NCBI RefSeq assembly: GCF_015461835.1
Contig: NZ_JACOPX010000008.1
Location: 62,001 to 126,000 of the forward strand
Direction: 5' to 3'
DNA from: Pseudomonas neuropathica
GTDB taxonomy: Bacteria; Pseudomonadota; Gammaproteobacteria; Pseudomonadales; Pseudomonadaceae
DNA length: 64,000 nucleotides
The notes under the pieces are model-generated. The model searched no databases. It was not told the origin of the DNA and saw only the letters and a list, made by a program, of their open reading frames with translations. Of this stretch, positions 8,532 to 17,263 are shown piece by piece. Position 1 is the first letter of the stretch; the number at the start of each line of letters is the position of its first letter. The position numbers and the translations under genes are program-made.

Positions 8532-9401
8532 ATGACCAGGCTTTCCCATCAAGATTTGCGCCGTAACTTCCGTCAACTGCTGGCCTCCGACACCTGCTAT
8601 CACACGGCTTCAGTGTTCGATCCGATGTCCGCACGCATTGCCGCTGACCTGGGTTTTGAAGTGGGGATTCTCGGCGGCTCCGTGGCCTCGTTGCAGGTGT
8701 TGGGTGCCCCGGACTTTGCCCTGATCACCCTCAGCGAGTTCGCCGAACAGGCCACCCGCATCGGCCGCGTCGCCCAATTGCCGGTGATCGCCGACGCCGA
8801 CCACGGCTACGGCAACGCCCTTAACGTGATGCGCACCATCGTCGAACTGGAACGCGCCGGCGTCGCCGCCCTGACCATCGAAGACACCTTGCTGCCGGCA
8901 CAATTCGGCCGCAAATCCACCGATTTGATCACCGTTGCCGAAGGCGTCGGCAAGATCCGCGCGGCGCTTGAAGCCCGGGTTGATACGGAAATGGCGATCA
9001 TCGCCCGTACCAATGCCGGCATTTTGCCGAACCAGGAAATCATCAGCCGCACTCGCCAGTACCAGGCGGCCGGGGCTGACGGCATCTGCATGGTCGGGAT
9101 TCAGGATTTCGATCAGCTCGAGCAAATCGCCGAACACCTGACCGTACCGTTGATGCTGGTGACCTACGGCAACCCGGCGCTGCGCGACGACAAACGTCTG
9201 GCCGAACTCGGTGTACGCGTGACCATCGATGGGCATGGCGCTTACTTTGCGGCGATCAAAGCGACGTATGACAGCTTGCGTGAACAGCGGCAGATCTTCA
9301 CCCAGGCCTCCGACCTGAGCGCGACCGAGTTGACGCACACCTATACCCAGCCGGAGGAATACATTCTCTGGGCCAAGGAATACATGAGCGTCAAGGAGTG
9401 A
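8532..9401 (+). CDS. Oxaloacetate decarboxylase (PEP mutase/isocitrate lyase superfamily, PA4872 type)
   Basis: A 289-aa soluble enzyme that closely recalls P. aeruginosa PA4872, a Mg2+-dependent oxaloacetate decarboxylase yielding pyruvate and CO2. Features seen: [58 protein letters not shown] (metal-binding acidic residues) and [18 protein letters not shown]. The upstream in-frame ATG (8457) gives an unlikely extension; the ATG at 8532 fits the family's length. It is 167 bases from the AruG-like gene and may have its own promoter: a TTGACA at 8482-8487 has no clear -10 partner. Confidence 0.9.
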   Translation: MTRLSHQDLRRNFRQLLASDTCYHTASVFDPMSARIAADLGFEVGILGGSVASLQVLGAPDFALITLSEFAEQATRIGRVAQLPVIADADHGYGNALNVMRTIVELERAGVAALTIEDTLLPAQFGRKSTDLITVAEGVGKIRAALEARVDTEMAIIARTNAGILPNQEIISRTRQYQAAGADGICMVGIQDFDQLEQIAEHLTVPLMLVTYGNPALRDDKRLAELGVRVTIDGHGAYFAAIKATYDSLREQRQIFTQASDLSATELTHTYTQPEEYILWAKEYMSVKE

Positions 9402-9422
9402 TGGGTTGACCGGGCTGACGCC

Positions 9423-9516
9423 ATCGCGAGCAGGCTCACTCCTACAGTAGATCTTCAGTGCACACAGTATTTGTGTTCAACACTGATCAATTGTAGGAGT
9501 GAGCCTGCTCGCGATA
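9423..9516. repeat. REP/REPIN-type inverted repeat (family A)
   Basis: Two copies of a 24-base REP core in opposite orientation (9423-9446 and 9492-9515; core GTAGGAGTGAGCCTGCTC on one strand), separated by about 45 bases. The same pair recurs at 11871-11959, 60284-60348 and 61783-61872, with a diverged one at 39309-39373. This arrangement is typical of REPINs dispersed in fluorescens-group Pseudomonas genomes. Confidence 0.9.
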
Positions 9517-9534
9517 GCAACAGCCGCTACACCG

Positions 9535-9837
9535 CTAAACCGGCGTCTTGTAAGCCTCTTCCCGCTGCACCGCCCGCGCCTGAATCACATTCAGAATCGC
9601 ACAGCCCTCGCGCATCAACAGATGCACCGCGCTGGTCACCCGCGTCAGATCACAATCGGAAATACCCTTGAGGTTGAGACTGGCGAAGGTGTCGGCCAGA
9701 TCGCGCACAACCACGAACCGGTGCATCGCACAGGCGGCCATGTCGCTGAGTTCTGAATGGGTATTGAGGAAGAGCACCGGGGATTCGGCGTCGTAGGTGT
9801 CGATGGGGAGGAAGCGGGGCATTACTTGATCACACAT
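9535..9837 (-). CDS. Small protein of unknown function (100 aa)
   Basis: A 100-aa cytoplasmic-looking protein that I do not recognise. It starts MCDQVMPRFLPIDTYDAESP, with a central SELSDMAACAMHRFVVVRDL and a C-terminal amphipathic stretch rich in Val/Leu/Arg. There are no signal peptide or membrane segments. The ATG at 9837 is preceded by AGGAG with an 8-base spacer; the frame is open far upstream, but that extension runs through repeats and is rejected. Expression is probably controlled by the structured leader at 9838-9990. Confidence 0.65.
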   Translation of the reverse strand: MCDQVMPRFLPIDTYDAESPVLFLNTHSELSDMAACAMHRFVVVRDLADTFASLNLKGISDCDLTRVTSAVHLLMREGCAILNVIQARAVQREEAYKTPV

Positions 9838-9990
9838 TGGTATAACTCCTGTATTGAGAGAGCTACCACCAGTCGCGGCCAAACGAGGAAGGTGGCAGCC
9901 GTACGCGGGTTGGCCGACCGGATACAGGAACCGGCACACCCGAAGGTGTCCCACGCACAGCCGCCATAACACAACATCACAGACAAACAT
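9838..9990 (-). promoter_or_regulatory. Structured 5' leader with a loop complementary to the ribosome binding site
   Basis: Read on the minus strand, the leader holds in order: a UUCG-capped hairpin (ACACC/GGUGU); a CCGG/CCGG hairpin whose loop UUCCUGUAU is complementary over 8 bases (UCCUGUAU) to AUACAGGA at the ribosome binding site; and a 9-base stem (GCUGCCACC with GGUGGUAGC). The loop of that stem (UUGGCC, CGACU) can pair back to GGUCGGCCAA upstream. This permits a switch between open and sequestered Shine-Dalgarno, similar in logic to phage C4-type antisense RNA. Pairings were worked out by eye. Confidence 0.5.
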
Positions 9991-10168
9991 TGACTGAATA
10001 TGTTGGGCAGACTGTACGTCTCTGTATCGACCGGCCAAGGTCGTTCGCGGTGTTTTTCCGCGAGCCCGAACTATAGGGGTCGATACCGAAATGCGGCAAC
10101 AGGGTACGTTGTAGGAAACGTCTTGGAAAGTTGTACGCCGCCCGCGCCTTCCACTTTTCCCACAAAAG

Positions 10169-10351
10169 CCCCTCACCCTAGCCCTCTCCCGGAGGGAGAG
10201 GGAACTGATTGGGGGATGCTCGGGAGCTACGCCGACGTGAGAGACCGCGTTGAATGCGAATTTGCATTCAACTTGATCTGCCGGTTGCCACATGGACCAG
10301 AAACAACGCGATCAGTCCCCTCTCCCTCTGGGAGAGGGTTAGGGTGAGGGG
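10169..10351. repeat. Inverted pair of CCCTCACCCTAGCCCTCTCC repeats
   Basis: Copies at 10169-10202 and 10317-10351 are near reverse complements. Each also contains its own small palindrome (CCCTCTCC/GGAGAGGG). This dispersed element is common between Pseudomonas genes. Confidence 0.75.
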
Positions 10352-10411
10352 CCGATTTATCTGGCACCCCGCCGACCTCATCACACCGCAAACCACCTCA
10401 CCGCGGCTGAA

Positions 10412-10524
10412 TGATCGTTCCCACGCTCCGCGTTGGAATGCAGTCCGGGACGCTCTGCGTCCCACACAAAGCCGAACGCGGAGCGTCCGTTGAGGCATTC
10501 CCACGCAGAGCGTCGGAACGATCA
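10412..10524. repeat. Palindromic GATCGTTCCCACGCTC repeat
   Basis: A near-perfect long palindrome: TGATCGTTCCCACGCTC at the left end matches the inverted GAGCGTCGGAACGATCA at the right. Internal short inverted repeats of GCGGAGCGT/ACGCTCTGCG type suggest a nested REP-like element. Confidence 0.75.
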
Positions 10525-10529
10525 CTACC

Positions 10530-11768
10530 TCACCGCGGCTTGGCCAACTCCATAATCATCCGCGACAACAGATAAATCCGCGGCGCCACGCTCGCCACTT
10601 CGGCGTATTCCTCCGGCGTGTGGATATTGCCGCCAACAATCCCGAAGCCATCCAGCGTCGGCGTTCCAACCCCGGCGGACAGACTGGCATCCGCCGCACC
10701 GCCACTGCCCTCCTCGGTCAACTTGCGGCCAATCTCGCCATAAATCCCTTGAGCCATCGCCATCAGGCGATCCGACTCAGGCGTTTGCGGCATCGGGGGC
10801 AAGCCGCGCTGCAAAGAAGTCTTGACCTCAGTCTCGGGAATCAATTTGTCCTGCGACACCCGCGCCAAGTCCTTCTCGATCCGGTCGAACTCCTCCGGCA
10901 CCGCCGCGCGCACGTCGGCCTTGGCGGTGGCTTGATCGGGAATCACGTTGGTGCGGTCGCCGGCCTTGAGCACGGTGAAGTTGACGGTGGTCTTCTTCGC
11001 CTCATCGCCGAGTTTGCCCAACTGCAGAATCTGGTGCGCCGCTTCCATCGCGGCGTTGCGCCCCAGTTCCGGGGCGACGCCGGCGTGTGCGGCTTTACCC
11101 TTGACCTCGACCAGCGCCGTCGCGCTGCCCTTGCGCCACACCACCAGGCCATCGGCCGGGCGGCCCGGCTCAAGGTTGAGGGTCACGTCGTGCTGTTTGG
11201 CGGTTTTCTTGATCAGGTCGGTGGCGACGTCCGAGCCGGTTTCTTCGCTGGCGTCGAGCAGGAAGGTGATTTGCGCGTAGTCCTTGAAGTCGAGGTTTTT
11301 CAGGACTTTCAGCGCGTAGATCCCGGCAACGATGCCGCCCTTGTCATCCATCACCCCCGGCCCGTAGGCGCGGCCGTCCTTGATGTGGAACGGCCGCTCG
11401 GCCGCCGAACCTTCCTTGAACACCGTGTCCATGTGCGCCATCAGGAGGATTTTCGCCTTGCCGGTGCCTTTGAACGTGGCCAGAACATGGTTGGATTTTT
11501 CCGGTGTGTTCGGCACCAGTTCGATGGTGGCGCCGAGTTTTTTCAACTCATCGATGGCGATGTCGCTGACTTGCTTGAGGCCTGGCTCGTAACCTGAACC
11601 GGAGTCGATATTGACCAGCCGTTCCAGCAGTTTCAGGGCTTCTGGTTGATATTGCTCGGCATCGGCGAGCACTTGTTTGTGCGGTTCGGCGAAGGCGTGG
11701 GCAGCGGAGAAAGCGAGAGACAGGCCGAGGCTGGCGGCCAGCAGGGAGCGAGAAAATGAGAACGTCAT
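10530..11768 (-). CDS. Exported glutamate carboxypeptidase (M20 family, carboxypeptidase G2 type)
   Basis: A 412-aa zinc metallopeptidase with a Sec signal peptide (MTFSFSRSLLAASLGLSLAF... cleaved near AHAFAE). M20 motifs are clear: LLMAHMDTVF (zinc histidine), GPGVMDDKGGI (bridging aspartate), LLDASEETGS (catalytic glutamate) and GGAADASLSAGVGTPTLDGFG. It matches carboxypeptidase G2, which removes C-terminal glutamate from folates and N-acyl-glutamates in the periplasm. It is monocistronic, flanked by repeats on both sides. Confidence 0.88.
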   Translation of the reverse strand: MTFSFSRSLLAASLGLSLAFSAAHAFAEPHKQVLADAEQYQPEALKLLERLVNIDSGSGYEPGLKQVSDIAIDELKKLGATIELVPNTPEKSNHVLATFKGTGKAKILLMAHMDTVFKEGSAAERPFHIKDGRAYGPGVMDDKGGIVAGIYALKVLKNLDFKDYAQITFLLDASEETGSDVATDLIKKTAKQHDVTLNLEPGRPADGLVVWRKGSATALVEVKGKAAHAGVAPELGRNAAMEAAHQILQLGKLGDEAKKTTVNFTVLKAGDRTNVIPDQATAKADVRAAVPEEFDRIEKDLARVSQDKLIPETEVKTSLQRGLPPMPQTPESDRLMAMAQGIYGEIGRKLTEEGSGGAADASLSAGVGTPTLDGFGIVGGNIHTPEEYAEVASVAPRIYLLSRMIMELAKPR

Positions 11769-11870
11769 GAAGCGATCCTTGTTTCGCGTCGGAGGGATTT
11801 AACCGTACCCGACATCGGCGCGAGGCTCTACACCGAATGCGACCTCCTCCAGATCGACACCGAACAAATT

Positions 11871-11959
11871 TGTAGGAGTGAGCCTGCTCGCGATAGCACT
11901 CTGTCAGTGACATTGATGGTGACTGACACAATGCTATCGCGAGCAGGCTCACTCCTACA
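11871..11959. repeat. REP/REPIN-type inverted repeat (family A)
   Basis: REP cores at both ends face each other, and the inner segment is itself palindromic (CTGTCAGT ... ACTGACAC), giving an almost continuous 89-base palindrome between the carboxypeptidase promoter and the end of the GGDEF gene. Confidence 0.9.
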
Positions 11960-11977
11960 GGGGATTGTGGTCAGGGA

Positions 11978-13051
11978 TCAAACCGAATCCAGCAACGTCT
12001 GCCGGGACTTGTCATCGCAATTGCAGATCACCCGGTTACGCCCGCTGGCCTTGGCCTCGTACAACGCCTGATCGGCATCATTGAGCCAGCGTGTTGCGTC
12101 GGTGTGCGCCGGATCGTACGCCGCCAGGCCGATACTCAAGCTGACCTTCAACGCCGGATTCTGCTCATAACCCAGAATCGCAAAACGCTCGCGCAATGCC
12201 TCCATGGCCTGCGCGGCGTTGAACAGCGGCAGATCCGGCAAAATCACGCAGAACTCATCACCGCCATAACGCCCGGCAACGTCCGTCGCCCGCAGGTTCT
12301 GCTTGAGCAATTTGCTTAACTGGCGCAACACGATGTCGCCCGCAACATGGCCGTAGGTGTCGTTGATCGCCTTGAAGTGATCGATGTCGATCAACGCAAT
12401 CGCCGCACCCTGCTTCTGCCGCTTGCAGCGCTGAAAAGCGATCTCCAGTTGATCCTTCCAGGCGCCATGATTGAGCAGGCCGGTCAGGCTGTCGGTGCGG
12501 CTCAGGGCGAGCAATTCGCGTTTATGCAAGCCAAGCGTGTAAGCCTGACGAAAGCAGATCCAGCCCAGCGCCAAGGGGTACAGCAGCAGTAACGGGAAAC
12601 AGGCGTACATTTGTGCAGGCGTAGTTTGCGGAATGAATGCCGGAGCAAACACCACCAGCCCGACGCCAACCCCGAGCAACTGCGCCGCTGAGCCTGCCAA
12701 TAGAAAACGTGAACCACCGATTGCGACGTTGTTCATCGCCATCATCGAAATGGTCGTGGCAGTGGGTAGCGGATTGAAATGCATGGCGGCAAGCCAAAAG
12801 CCGCCGAAAAAGGCGTCGATCAACAGATTGCGGTGTTCAGCGTGGTAAGGAACCCGGGCGCGGCGCGCCCATTGAAACGCCAGATGCGGCCAGATCAGGC
12901 CATTGAAGAACATCAGTGCCCAGACCCACAGCGGCGGATCGAGCGAGTACATCGACACGCTCACGCACACGAGCCCCAGAATCAACCCGAGGATGCGCGA
13001 CGTATAAAGCCTCCTGGCCAATGAAAGTCCCTTTCCTCCGGTATTTCCCAT
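11978..13051 (-). CDS. MASE2-GGDEF diguanylate cyclase
   Basis: A 357-aa inner-membrane enzyme that makes cyclic di-GMP from two GTP. Residues about 10-170 form a multi-pass MASE2 sensor as in AdrA/DgcC (LARRLYTSRILGLILGLV, VPYHAEHRNLLIDAFFGGFW). Residues about 190-345 form the GGDEF domain, with an intact active site RYGGDEFCVI and the upstream RTDSLTGLLNHGAW. The ATG at 13051 is preceded by GAGG; a GTG at 13072 would add 7 residues. No EAL domain is seen. Cyclic di-GMP made here could bear on the exopolysaccharide locus about 28 kb away, but nothing in the sequence links them. Confidence 0.9.
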   Translation of the reverse strand: MGNTGGKGLSLARRLYTSRILGLILGLVCVSVSMYSLDPPLWVWALMFFNGLIWPHLAFQWARRARVPYHAEHRNLLIDAFFGGFWLAAMHFNPLPTATTISMMAMNNVAIGGSRFLLAGSAAQLLGVGVGLVVFAPAFIPQTTPAQMYACFPLLLLYPLALGWICFRQAYTLGLHKRELLALSRTDSLTGLLNHGAWKDQLEIAFQRCKRQKQGAAIALIDIDHFKAINDTYGHVAGDIVLRQLSKLLKQNLRATDVAGRYGGDEFCVILPDLPLFNAAQAMEALRERFAILGYEQNPALKVSLSIGLAAYDPAHTDATRWLNDADQALYEAKASGRNRVICNCDDKSRQTLLDSV

Positions 13052-13228
13052 AAGGACCTCGATCACGCACACCGCAGGACGGATGTGCTGGAAGTCTAAC
13101 AGGGCGACGTTAAATAGCCATCACCGGCCAGCGGGCTGAATAGCGCGACATCAGGACCGCACACAGGGCAAATATTTGGCTATACATGAAAGGAGCAAAA
13201 TGGAAAAAAAACTATAAGAAGGAGACCC

Positions 13229-14683
13229 ATGCACACCTATCACGTGTTGATCATCGGCAGCGGTTTTGGCGGTCAATGTGCTGCGGTCAACCTGCTCAAG
13301 GCCGGAATCGACGATTTTCGCCTGCTGGAGCGACGGGACTTCTTTGGCGGCACCTGGTGCCAGAACACCTACCCCGGCGCGGCGGTGGACGTGCCGTCGC
13401 CGCTGTATTCGCTGTCGTTCGCGCCGTACCGCTGGTCGCAGATGTTCGCCGGACAGGCCGAACTGCAGCGCTACACCGAGCATGTCATCGAGCAGTTCGG
13501 TTTGCGTGAGCGCGTGGAGCTGGAGGCCAACGTCGAGCGCGTCGAATGGGACGACACGGAAAAACGCTGGGCTGTGCACACCGCCAGCAAAGGCACCTTT
13601 TATACGCAGTTCCTGATCAATGCCACCGGGCCACTGAGCCAACCGGTCATCCCACATTTTCCCGGTCAGGATCGCTTTCAAGGCAAGACTTTTCATACGA
13701 ACAACTGGGATCACAGCTACGACTACCGCGCTAAACGCGTGGCCATCGTCGGCAGCGGCGCCAGTGCGGTGCAAGTGATTCCGGCGATTGCGCCGCAAGT
13801 CGATCACCTGCACGTGTTTCAGCGCACGCCCCATTGGGTGCTGCCCCGCGCCGATCGCCAGTTCGGACCGCTGCAACGCTGGCTGCTCGGCCGCAAACCC
13901 GCCTACAAACTGTTGCGCTGGCTGATTTACTGGCAATTCGAAACCCGCGTCATCGCGTTCAAATACTCGAAAGCGGCGATTCACATGGTTCAGCAGCACG
14001 CCCTGCGCTTTCTCAAACGTCAGGTGCCAGACCCGGCGCTGCAAGAAAAACTCACCCCGGACTTCACCATCGGCTGCAAACGGGTGCTGGTGTCCAGCAC
14101 CTATTACCCGGCGCTGAGTCGCGCCAACGTCACCTTGCATACCCGCGAGCAAGGCATTGCGTCCATCGACGAAACCGGGATCAATACCGAGGACGGTCAG
14201 CACATCGATGTTGATCTGATCGTCTGGTCGACCGGTTACGACGCCACCGACGGGGTGATTTCCTACCCGGTCAGCGGAAAAAACGCCGTGCAACTCAGAG
14301 AGGTCTGGGCGCAATACCCACGCGCCTACCTGGGCACCAGCCTGCCGGACTTTCCCAACCTGTTTATCGTCACCGGCCCCAACACCGGCATCGGCCACAC
14401 CTCGGCGCTGTTCATCATCGAATCGCAGATGAACTACATCCTCGACTGCATTCGCACCGTGCAGGCGAAGGGTCTGCGCAGCATCGAAGTGCGCCGTGAA
14501 GCGGAACGTACCTACACTGAGATGATTCATCGGGAAATGGAGCGCACGGTCTGGAAGTCCGGCGGCTGCCACAGTTGGTATCAAAGCAAGAGCGGTCATG
14601 TGATCGCGATGTTTCCCGGCTTCAGTTTCAGCTATCACCGCTTGACCCGGGCGCTGAAACCGGCCGACCACATTCTGTCCTGA
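13229..14683 (+). CDS. Flavin-containing (Baeyer-Villiger type) monooxygenase
   Basis: A 484-aa FAD/NADPH-dependent monooxygenase. The FAD site is VLIIGSGFGGQCAA at the N terminus; the NADPH site is VAIVGSGASAVQVIPAIA near residue 170. The stretch FQGKTFHTNNWD at about 150-161 fits the Baeyer-Villiger fingerprint FxGxxxHxxxW(P/D), so it should insert oxygen next to a ketone to give an ester or lactone. AAGGAG precedes the ATG. An alpha/beta hydrolase that could cleave such esters follows after 21 bases and is probably co-transcribed. Confidence 0.88.
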   Translation: MHTYHVLIIGSGFGGQCAAVNLLKAGIDDFRLLERRDFFGGTWCQNTYPGAAVDVPSPLYSLSFAPYRWSQMFAGQAELQRYTEHVIEQFGLRERVELEANVERVEWDDTEKRWAVHTASKGTFYTQFLINATGPLSQPVIPHFPGQDRFQGKTFHTNNWDHSYDYRAKRVAIVGSGASAVQVIPAIAPQVDHLHVFQRTPHWVLPRADRQFGPLQRWLLGRKPAYKLLRWLIYWQFETRVIAFKYSKAAIHMVQQHALRFLKRQVPDPALQEKLTPDFTIGCKRVLVSSTYYPALSRANVTLHTREQGIASIDETGINTEDGQHIDVDLIVWSTGYDATDGVISYPVSGKNAVQLREVWAQYPRAYLGTSLPDFPNLFIVTGPNTGIGHTSALFIIESQMNYILDCIRTVQAKGLRSIEVRREAERTYTEMIHREMERTVWKSGGCHSWYQSKSGHVIAMFPGFSFSYHRLTRALKPADHILS

Positions 14684-14704
14684 ACACGTAAAAGGAAGAC
14701 GTCG

Positions 14705-15631
14705 ATGCTTTTGCTGTTTGTCGCCCTCGCGGTTTTCGTGGCCTGGAGCTGGTTGAGTTATCCGGCGGTCGGTCATTGGCTGTACGACCTGAACATGGCC
14801 ATCGAGGCCAAGTTGTACAAATTGCACAAGATTGAAGTGCCGATCGCCGAGATGACCGTCTCGACCTGGCAGGGCGGGCCGTATGAAGCGGCCAGCGCGA
14901 TTCTGATGCTGCATGGCTACAGCGCCGAGAAGAACCTGTGGCTGCGCTTTTCCCGGCACTTCGTGCGCCAGTATCGGGTGATCATCCCGGACCTCGCCGG
15001 CCATGGTGAAACCGGCTTCAAGGCGGGCGGCGGCTACGACATCCCGCTGCAGGCCAAACGCATGATCCAGTTGCTCGACGTCTGTGGTGTGGAAAAAGTC
15101 CATGTGATCGGCAACTCGATGGGCGGCTACATCGCGGCGTGGCTAGCGGCGACGTATCCCGACCGCATCGCCTCGGTGGCATTGATCGACCCGGCCGGCG
15201 TCACCGCGCCTGAGGCCAGCGACATGGAGCGCCATCTGGCGCGCGGGCATAACCCGTTTCTGATCAATTCGCGGGAAGAGTTCCAGCAGTTCTACGCCAT
15301 GACCATGGCCACGCCGCCATGGGTACCCAAATTGGTGCTGGACGCCATCGCCCAGCGCTACGAACAACAACGCGATGAACTGGAAGAAATCTTCCGCGAT
15401 TTTCGCGCCAGCCCGCCGATGGAGCCGAAACTGGCCGACATCAAGTGCCCGGCGCTGTTGCTCTGGGGACGCAAGGATCGGCTGATCGACGTCAGCAGCG
15501 TGCCGGTGTGGAGCAAGGGCATCGCCAATTTGCGCGTGGATGTCTGGGATCATGTCGGGCATATGCCGATGGTTGAACAGCCGGGGAATACTGCGCGCCT
15601 GTATCGGGAATTTCTCGGAAGCCAGAAATGA
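14705..15631 (+). CDS. Membrane-anchored alpha/beta hydrolase, PlaF-like phospholipase A/esterase
   Basis: A 308-aa hydrolase with an N-terminal membrane helix (MLLLFVALAVFVAWSWL). The nucleophile elbow is GNSMGGYIAAW (Ser near residue 137), the acid lies in WGRKDRLIDVSS, and the catalytic His is in VGHMPMVEQP. From memory it closely resembles P. aeruginosa PA2949 (PlaF), an inner-membrane phospholipase A1 that remodels glycerophospholipids. Being directly downstream of the monooxygenase it could alternatively, or also, hydrolyse the ester that enzyme forms. Confidence 0.82.
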   Translation: MLLLFVALAVFVAWSWLSYPAVGHWLYDLNMAIEAKLYKLHKIEVPIAEMTVSTWQGGPYEAASAILMLHGYSAEKNLWLRFSRHFVRQYRVIIPDLAGHGETGFKAGGGYDIPLQAKRMIQLLDVCGVEKVHVIGNSMGGYIAAWLAATYPDRIASVALIDPAGVTAPEASDMERHLARGHNPFLINSREEFQQFYAMTMATPPWVPKLVLDAIAQRYEQQRDELEEIFRDFRASPPMEPKLADIKCPALLLWGRKDRLIDVSSVPVWSKGIANLRVDVWDHVGHMPMVEQPGNTARLYREFLGSQK

Positions 15632-15647
15632 CACTCAACACATCCTG

Positions 15648-15740
15648 TGTAGGAGCTGCCGAAGGCTGCGATCTTCTGATTTTGCTTTTTAAAAACAAGA
15701 TCAAAAGATCGCAGCCTCGTTTCACTCGACAGCTCCTACA
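15648..15740. repeat. REP-type inverted repeat (family B)
   Basis: A palindromic pair with core GTAGGAGCTGCCGAAGGCTG; the right half carries a small change (GCAGCCTCGTTTCACTCGACAG in place of the usual inverse). Related copies lie at 21010-21092, 34943-35027 and 61261-61331. It lies between the hydrolase and glcD, where a glcC-type regulator might have been expected. Confidence 0.88.
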
Positions 15741-15763
15741 AAGTGACGAGGTCTGAGGTGTAG

Positions 15764-17263
15764 ATGAATATTCTTTATGACGAACGCCTCGACGGCCCGT
15801 TGCCGCAGGTGAACAAGGCTGAGTTGCTCAAAGACCTGCAGCGCGCGCTGCCTGACCTCGACGTTTTGTGGCGTGAAGACGAACTCAAACCCTACGAATG
15901 CGACGGCCTCTCCGCCTACCGCACCACGCCGATGCTGGTCGCCCTGCCCCGTCGACTCGAGCAAGTGCAAACCCTGCTCAAACTCTGCCATCAGAAGAAC
16001 GTCCCGGTGGTTGCCCGTGGTGCCGGAACCGGGTTGTCCGGCGGCGCCTTGCCGCTGGAACAAGGCCTGCTGCTGGTGATGGCGCGCTTCAACAACATCC
16101 TGCACATCGACCCGGCCGCGCGCACCGCGCGAGTTCAACCGGGGGTGCGCAATCTGGCGATCTCCCAGGCAGCGGCGCCCTTCGGCCTGTATTACGCGCC
16201 GGATCCGTCCTCGCAAATCGCCTGCTCGATCGGCGGCAACGTCGCCGAAAATGCCGGCGGCGTGCATTGCCTCAAGTACGGTTTGACCGTGCACAACCTG
16301 CTGAAAATCGAAGTGCTGACCATCGAAGGCGAACGCCTGACCCTGGGTTCGGATGCCCTCGACTCAGCCGGTTTCGATTTGCTCGCCTTGTTCACCGGCT
16401 CCGAAGGTCTGCTGGGGATCATCACCGAAGTCACGGTCAAACTGCTGCCCAAACCGCAGGTCGCGAAAGTCCTGCTGGCCAGTTTCGATTCCGTGGAAAA
16501 GGCCGGCCGCGCGGTCGCCGAGATCATCGCGGCGGGGATCATTCCCGGCGGCCTGGAGATGATGGACAACCTCGCCATTCGCGCCGCTGAAGACTTCATT
16601 CACGCCGGTTACCCGGTCGATGCCGAGGCGATTCTGCTGTGCGAACTCGATGGCGTCGAGGCCGATGTCCACGACGACTGCCAACGGGTGCGCGAGGTCA
16701 TGACCGAGGCCGGCGCCACCGAAGTGCGTCAGGCCCGCGACGAAGCCGAGCGCGTGCGCTTCTGGGCCGGGCGCAAAAATGCTTTCCCGGCCATCGGCCG
16801 TTTGTCGCCGGACTATTACTGCATGGACGGCACCATCCCGCGCCGCGAATTACCCGGCGTCCTGCAAGGCATCGCCCGCCTCAGCGAAGAATACGGATTG
16901 CGCGTGGCCAACGTATTCCATGCCGGCGACGGCAATATGCACCCGCTGATCCTGTTCGACGCCAATCAACCGGGCGAACTGCACCGCGCCGAAGCCCTGG
17001 GCGGCAAGATTCTTGAACTGTGCGTGCAGGTCGGCGGCAGCATCACCGGCGAACACGGCGTCGGCCGCGAAAAAATCAACCAGATGTGCGCGCAGTTCAA
17101 CAACGATGAGTTGAGTCTGTTTCACGCCGTAAAAGCCGCGTTCGATCCCCAAGGCCTGCTCAATCCCGGCAAGAACATTCCGACCCTGCACCGCTGCGCT
17201 GAATTCGGCGCAATGCACATTCACGCTGGGCAATTGCCGTTCCCCGAACTGGAGCGTTTCTGA
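15764..17263 (+). CDS. glcD: Glycolate oxidase subunit GlcD (FAD-linked oxidase)
   Basis: A 499-aa catalytic subunit of glycolate dehydrogenase, which oxidises glycolate (and often D-lactate) to the 2-oxo acid. The FAD-binding (PCMH) domain has VVARGAGTGLSGGALPLEQG and DPSSQIACSIGGNVAENAGG. The C-terminal oxidase domain carries VANVFHAGDGNMHPLILFD and SITGEHGVGREKI. The stop overlaps the glcE start (TGATG). The next gene but two makes D-2-hydroxyglutarate, so a role in oxidising that acid is possible. Confidence 0.92.
   Translation: MNILYDERLDGPLPQVNKAELLKDLQRALPDLDVLWREDELKPYECDGLSAYRTTPMLVALPRRLEQVQTLLKLCHQKNVPVVARGAGTGLSGGALPLEQGLLLVMARFNNILHIDPAARTARVQPGVRNLAISQAAAPFGLYYAPDPSSQIACSIGGNVAENAGGVHCLKYGLTVHNLLKIEVLTIEGERLTLGSDALDSAGFDLLALFTGSEGLLGIITEVTVKLLPKPQVAKVLLASFDSVEKAGRAVAEIIAAGIIPGGLEMMDNLAIRAAEDFIHAGYPVDAEAILLCELDGVEADVHDDCQRVREVMTEAGATEVRQARDEAERVRFWAGRKNAFPAIGRLSPDYYCMDGTIPRRELPGVLQGIARLSEEYGLRVANVFHAGDGNMHPLILFDANQPGELHRAEALGGKILELCVQVGGSITGEHGVGREKINQMCAQFNNDELSLFHAVKAAFDPQGLLNPGKNIPTLHRCAEFGAMHIHAGQLPFPELERF

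Larger units (their letters stand above)
9991..10529. other. Repeat-rich intergenic region
   Basis: No gene is seen in these roughly 540 bases. They contain two inverted pairs of dispersed repeats: one built on CCCTCACCCTAGCCCTCTCC (10169-10202 and, inverted, 10317-10351) and one of GATCGTTCCCACGCTC type (10412-10524). Long frames that stay open here are by-products of the repeats' composition. Confidence 0.6.

Noticed and set aside
9423..9516. CRISPR array or transposon ends
   Set aside because: Only one opposed pair per place, no regular spacers and no transposase; fits REPINs.
9838..10293. N-terminal extension of the 100-aa protein
   Set aside because: The extension is translated dispersed repeats and leader RNA; a good ribosome binding site sits at 9837.
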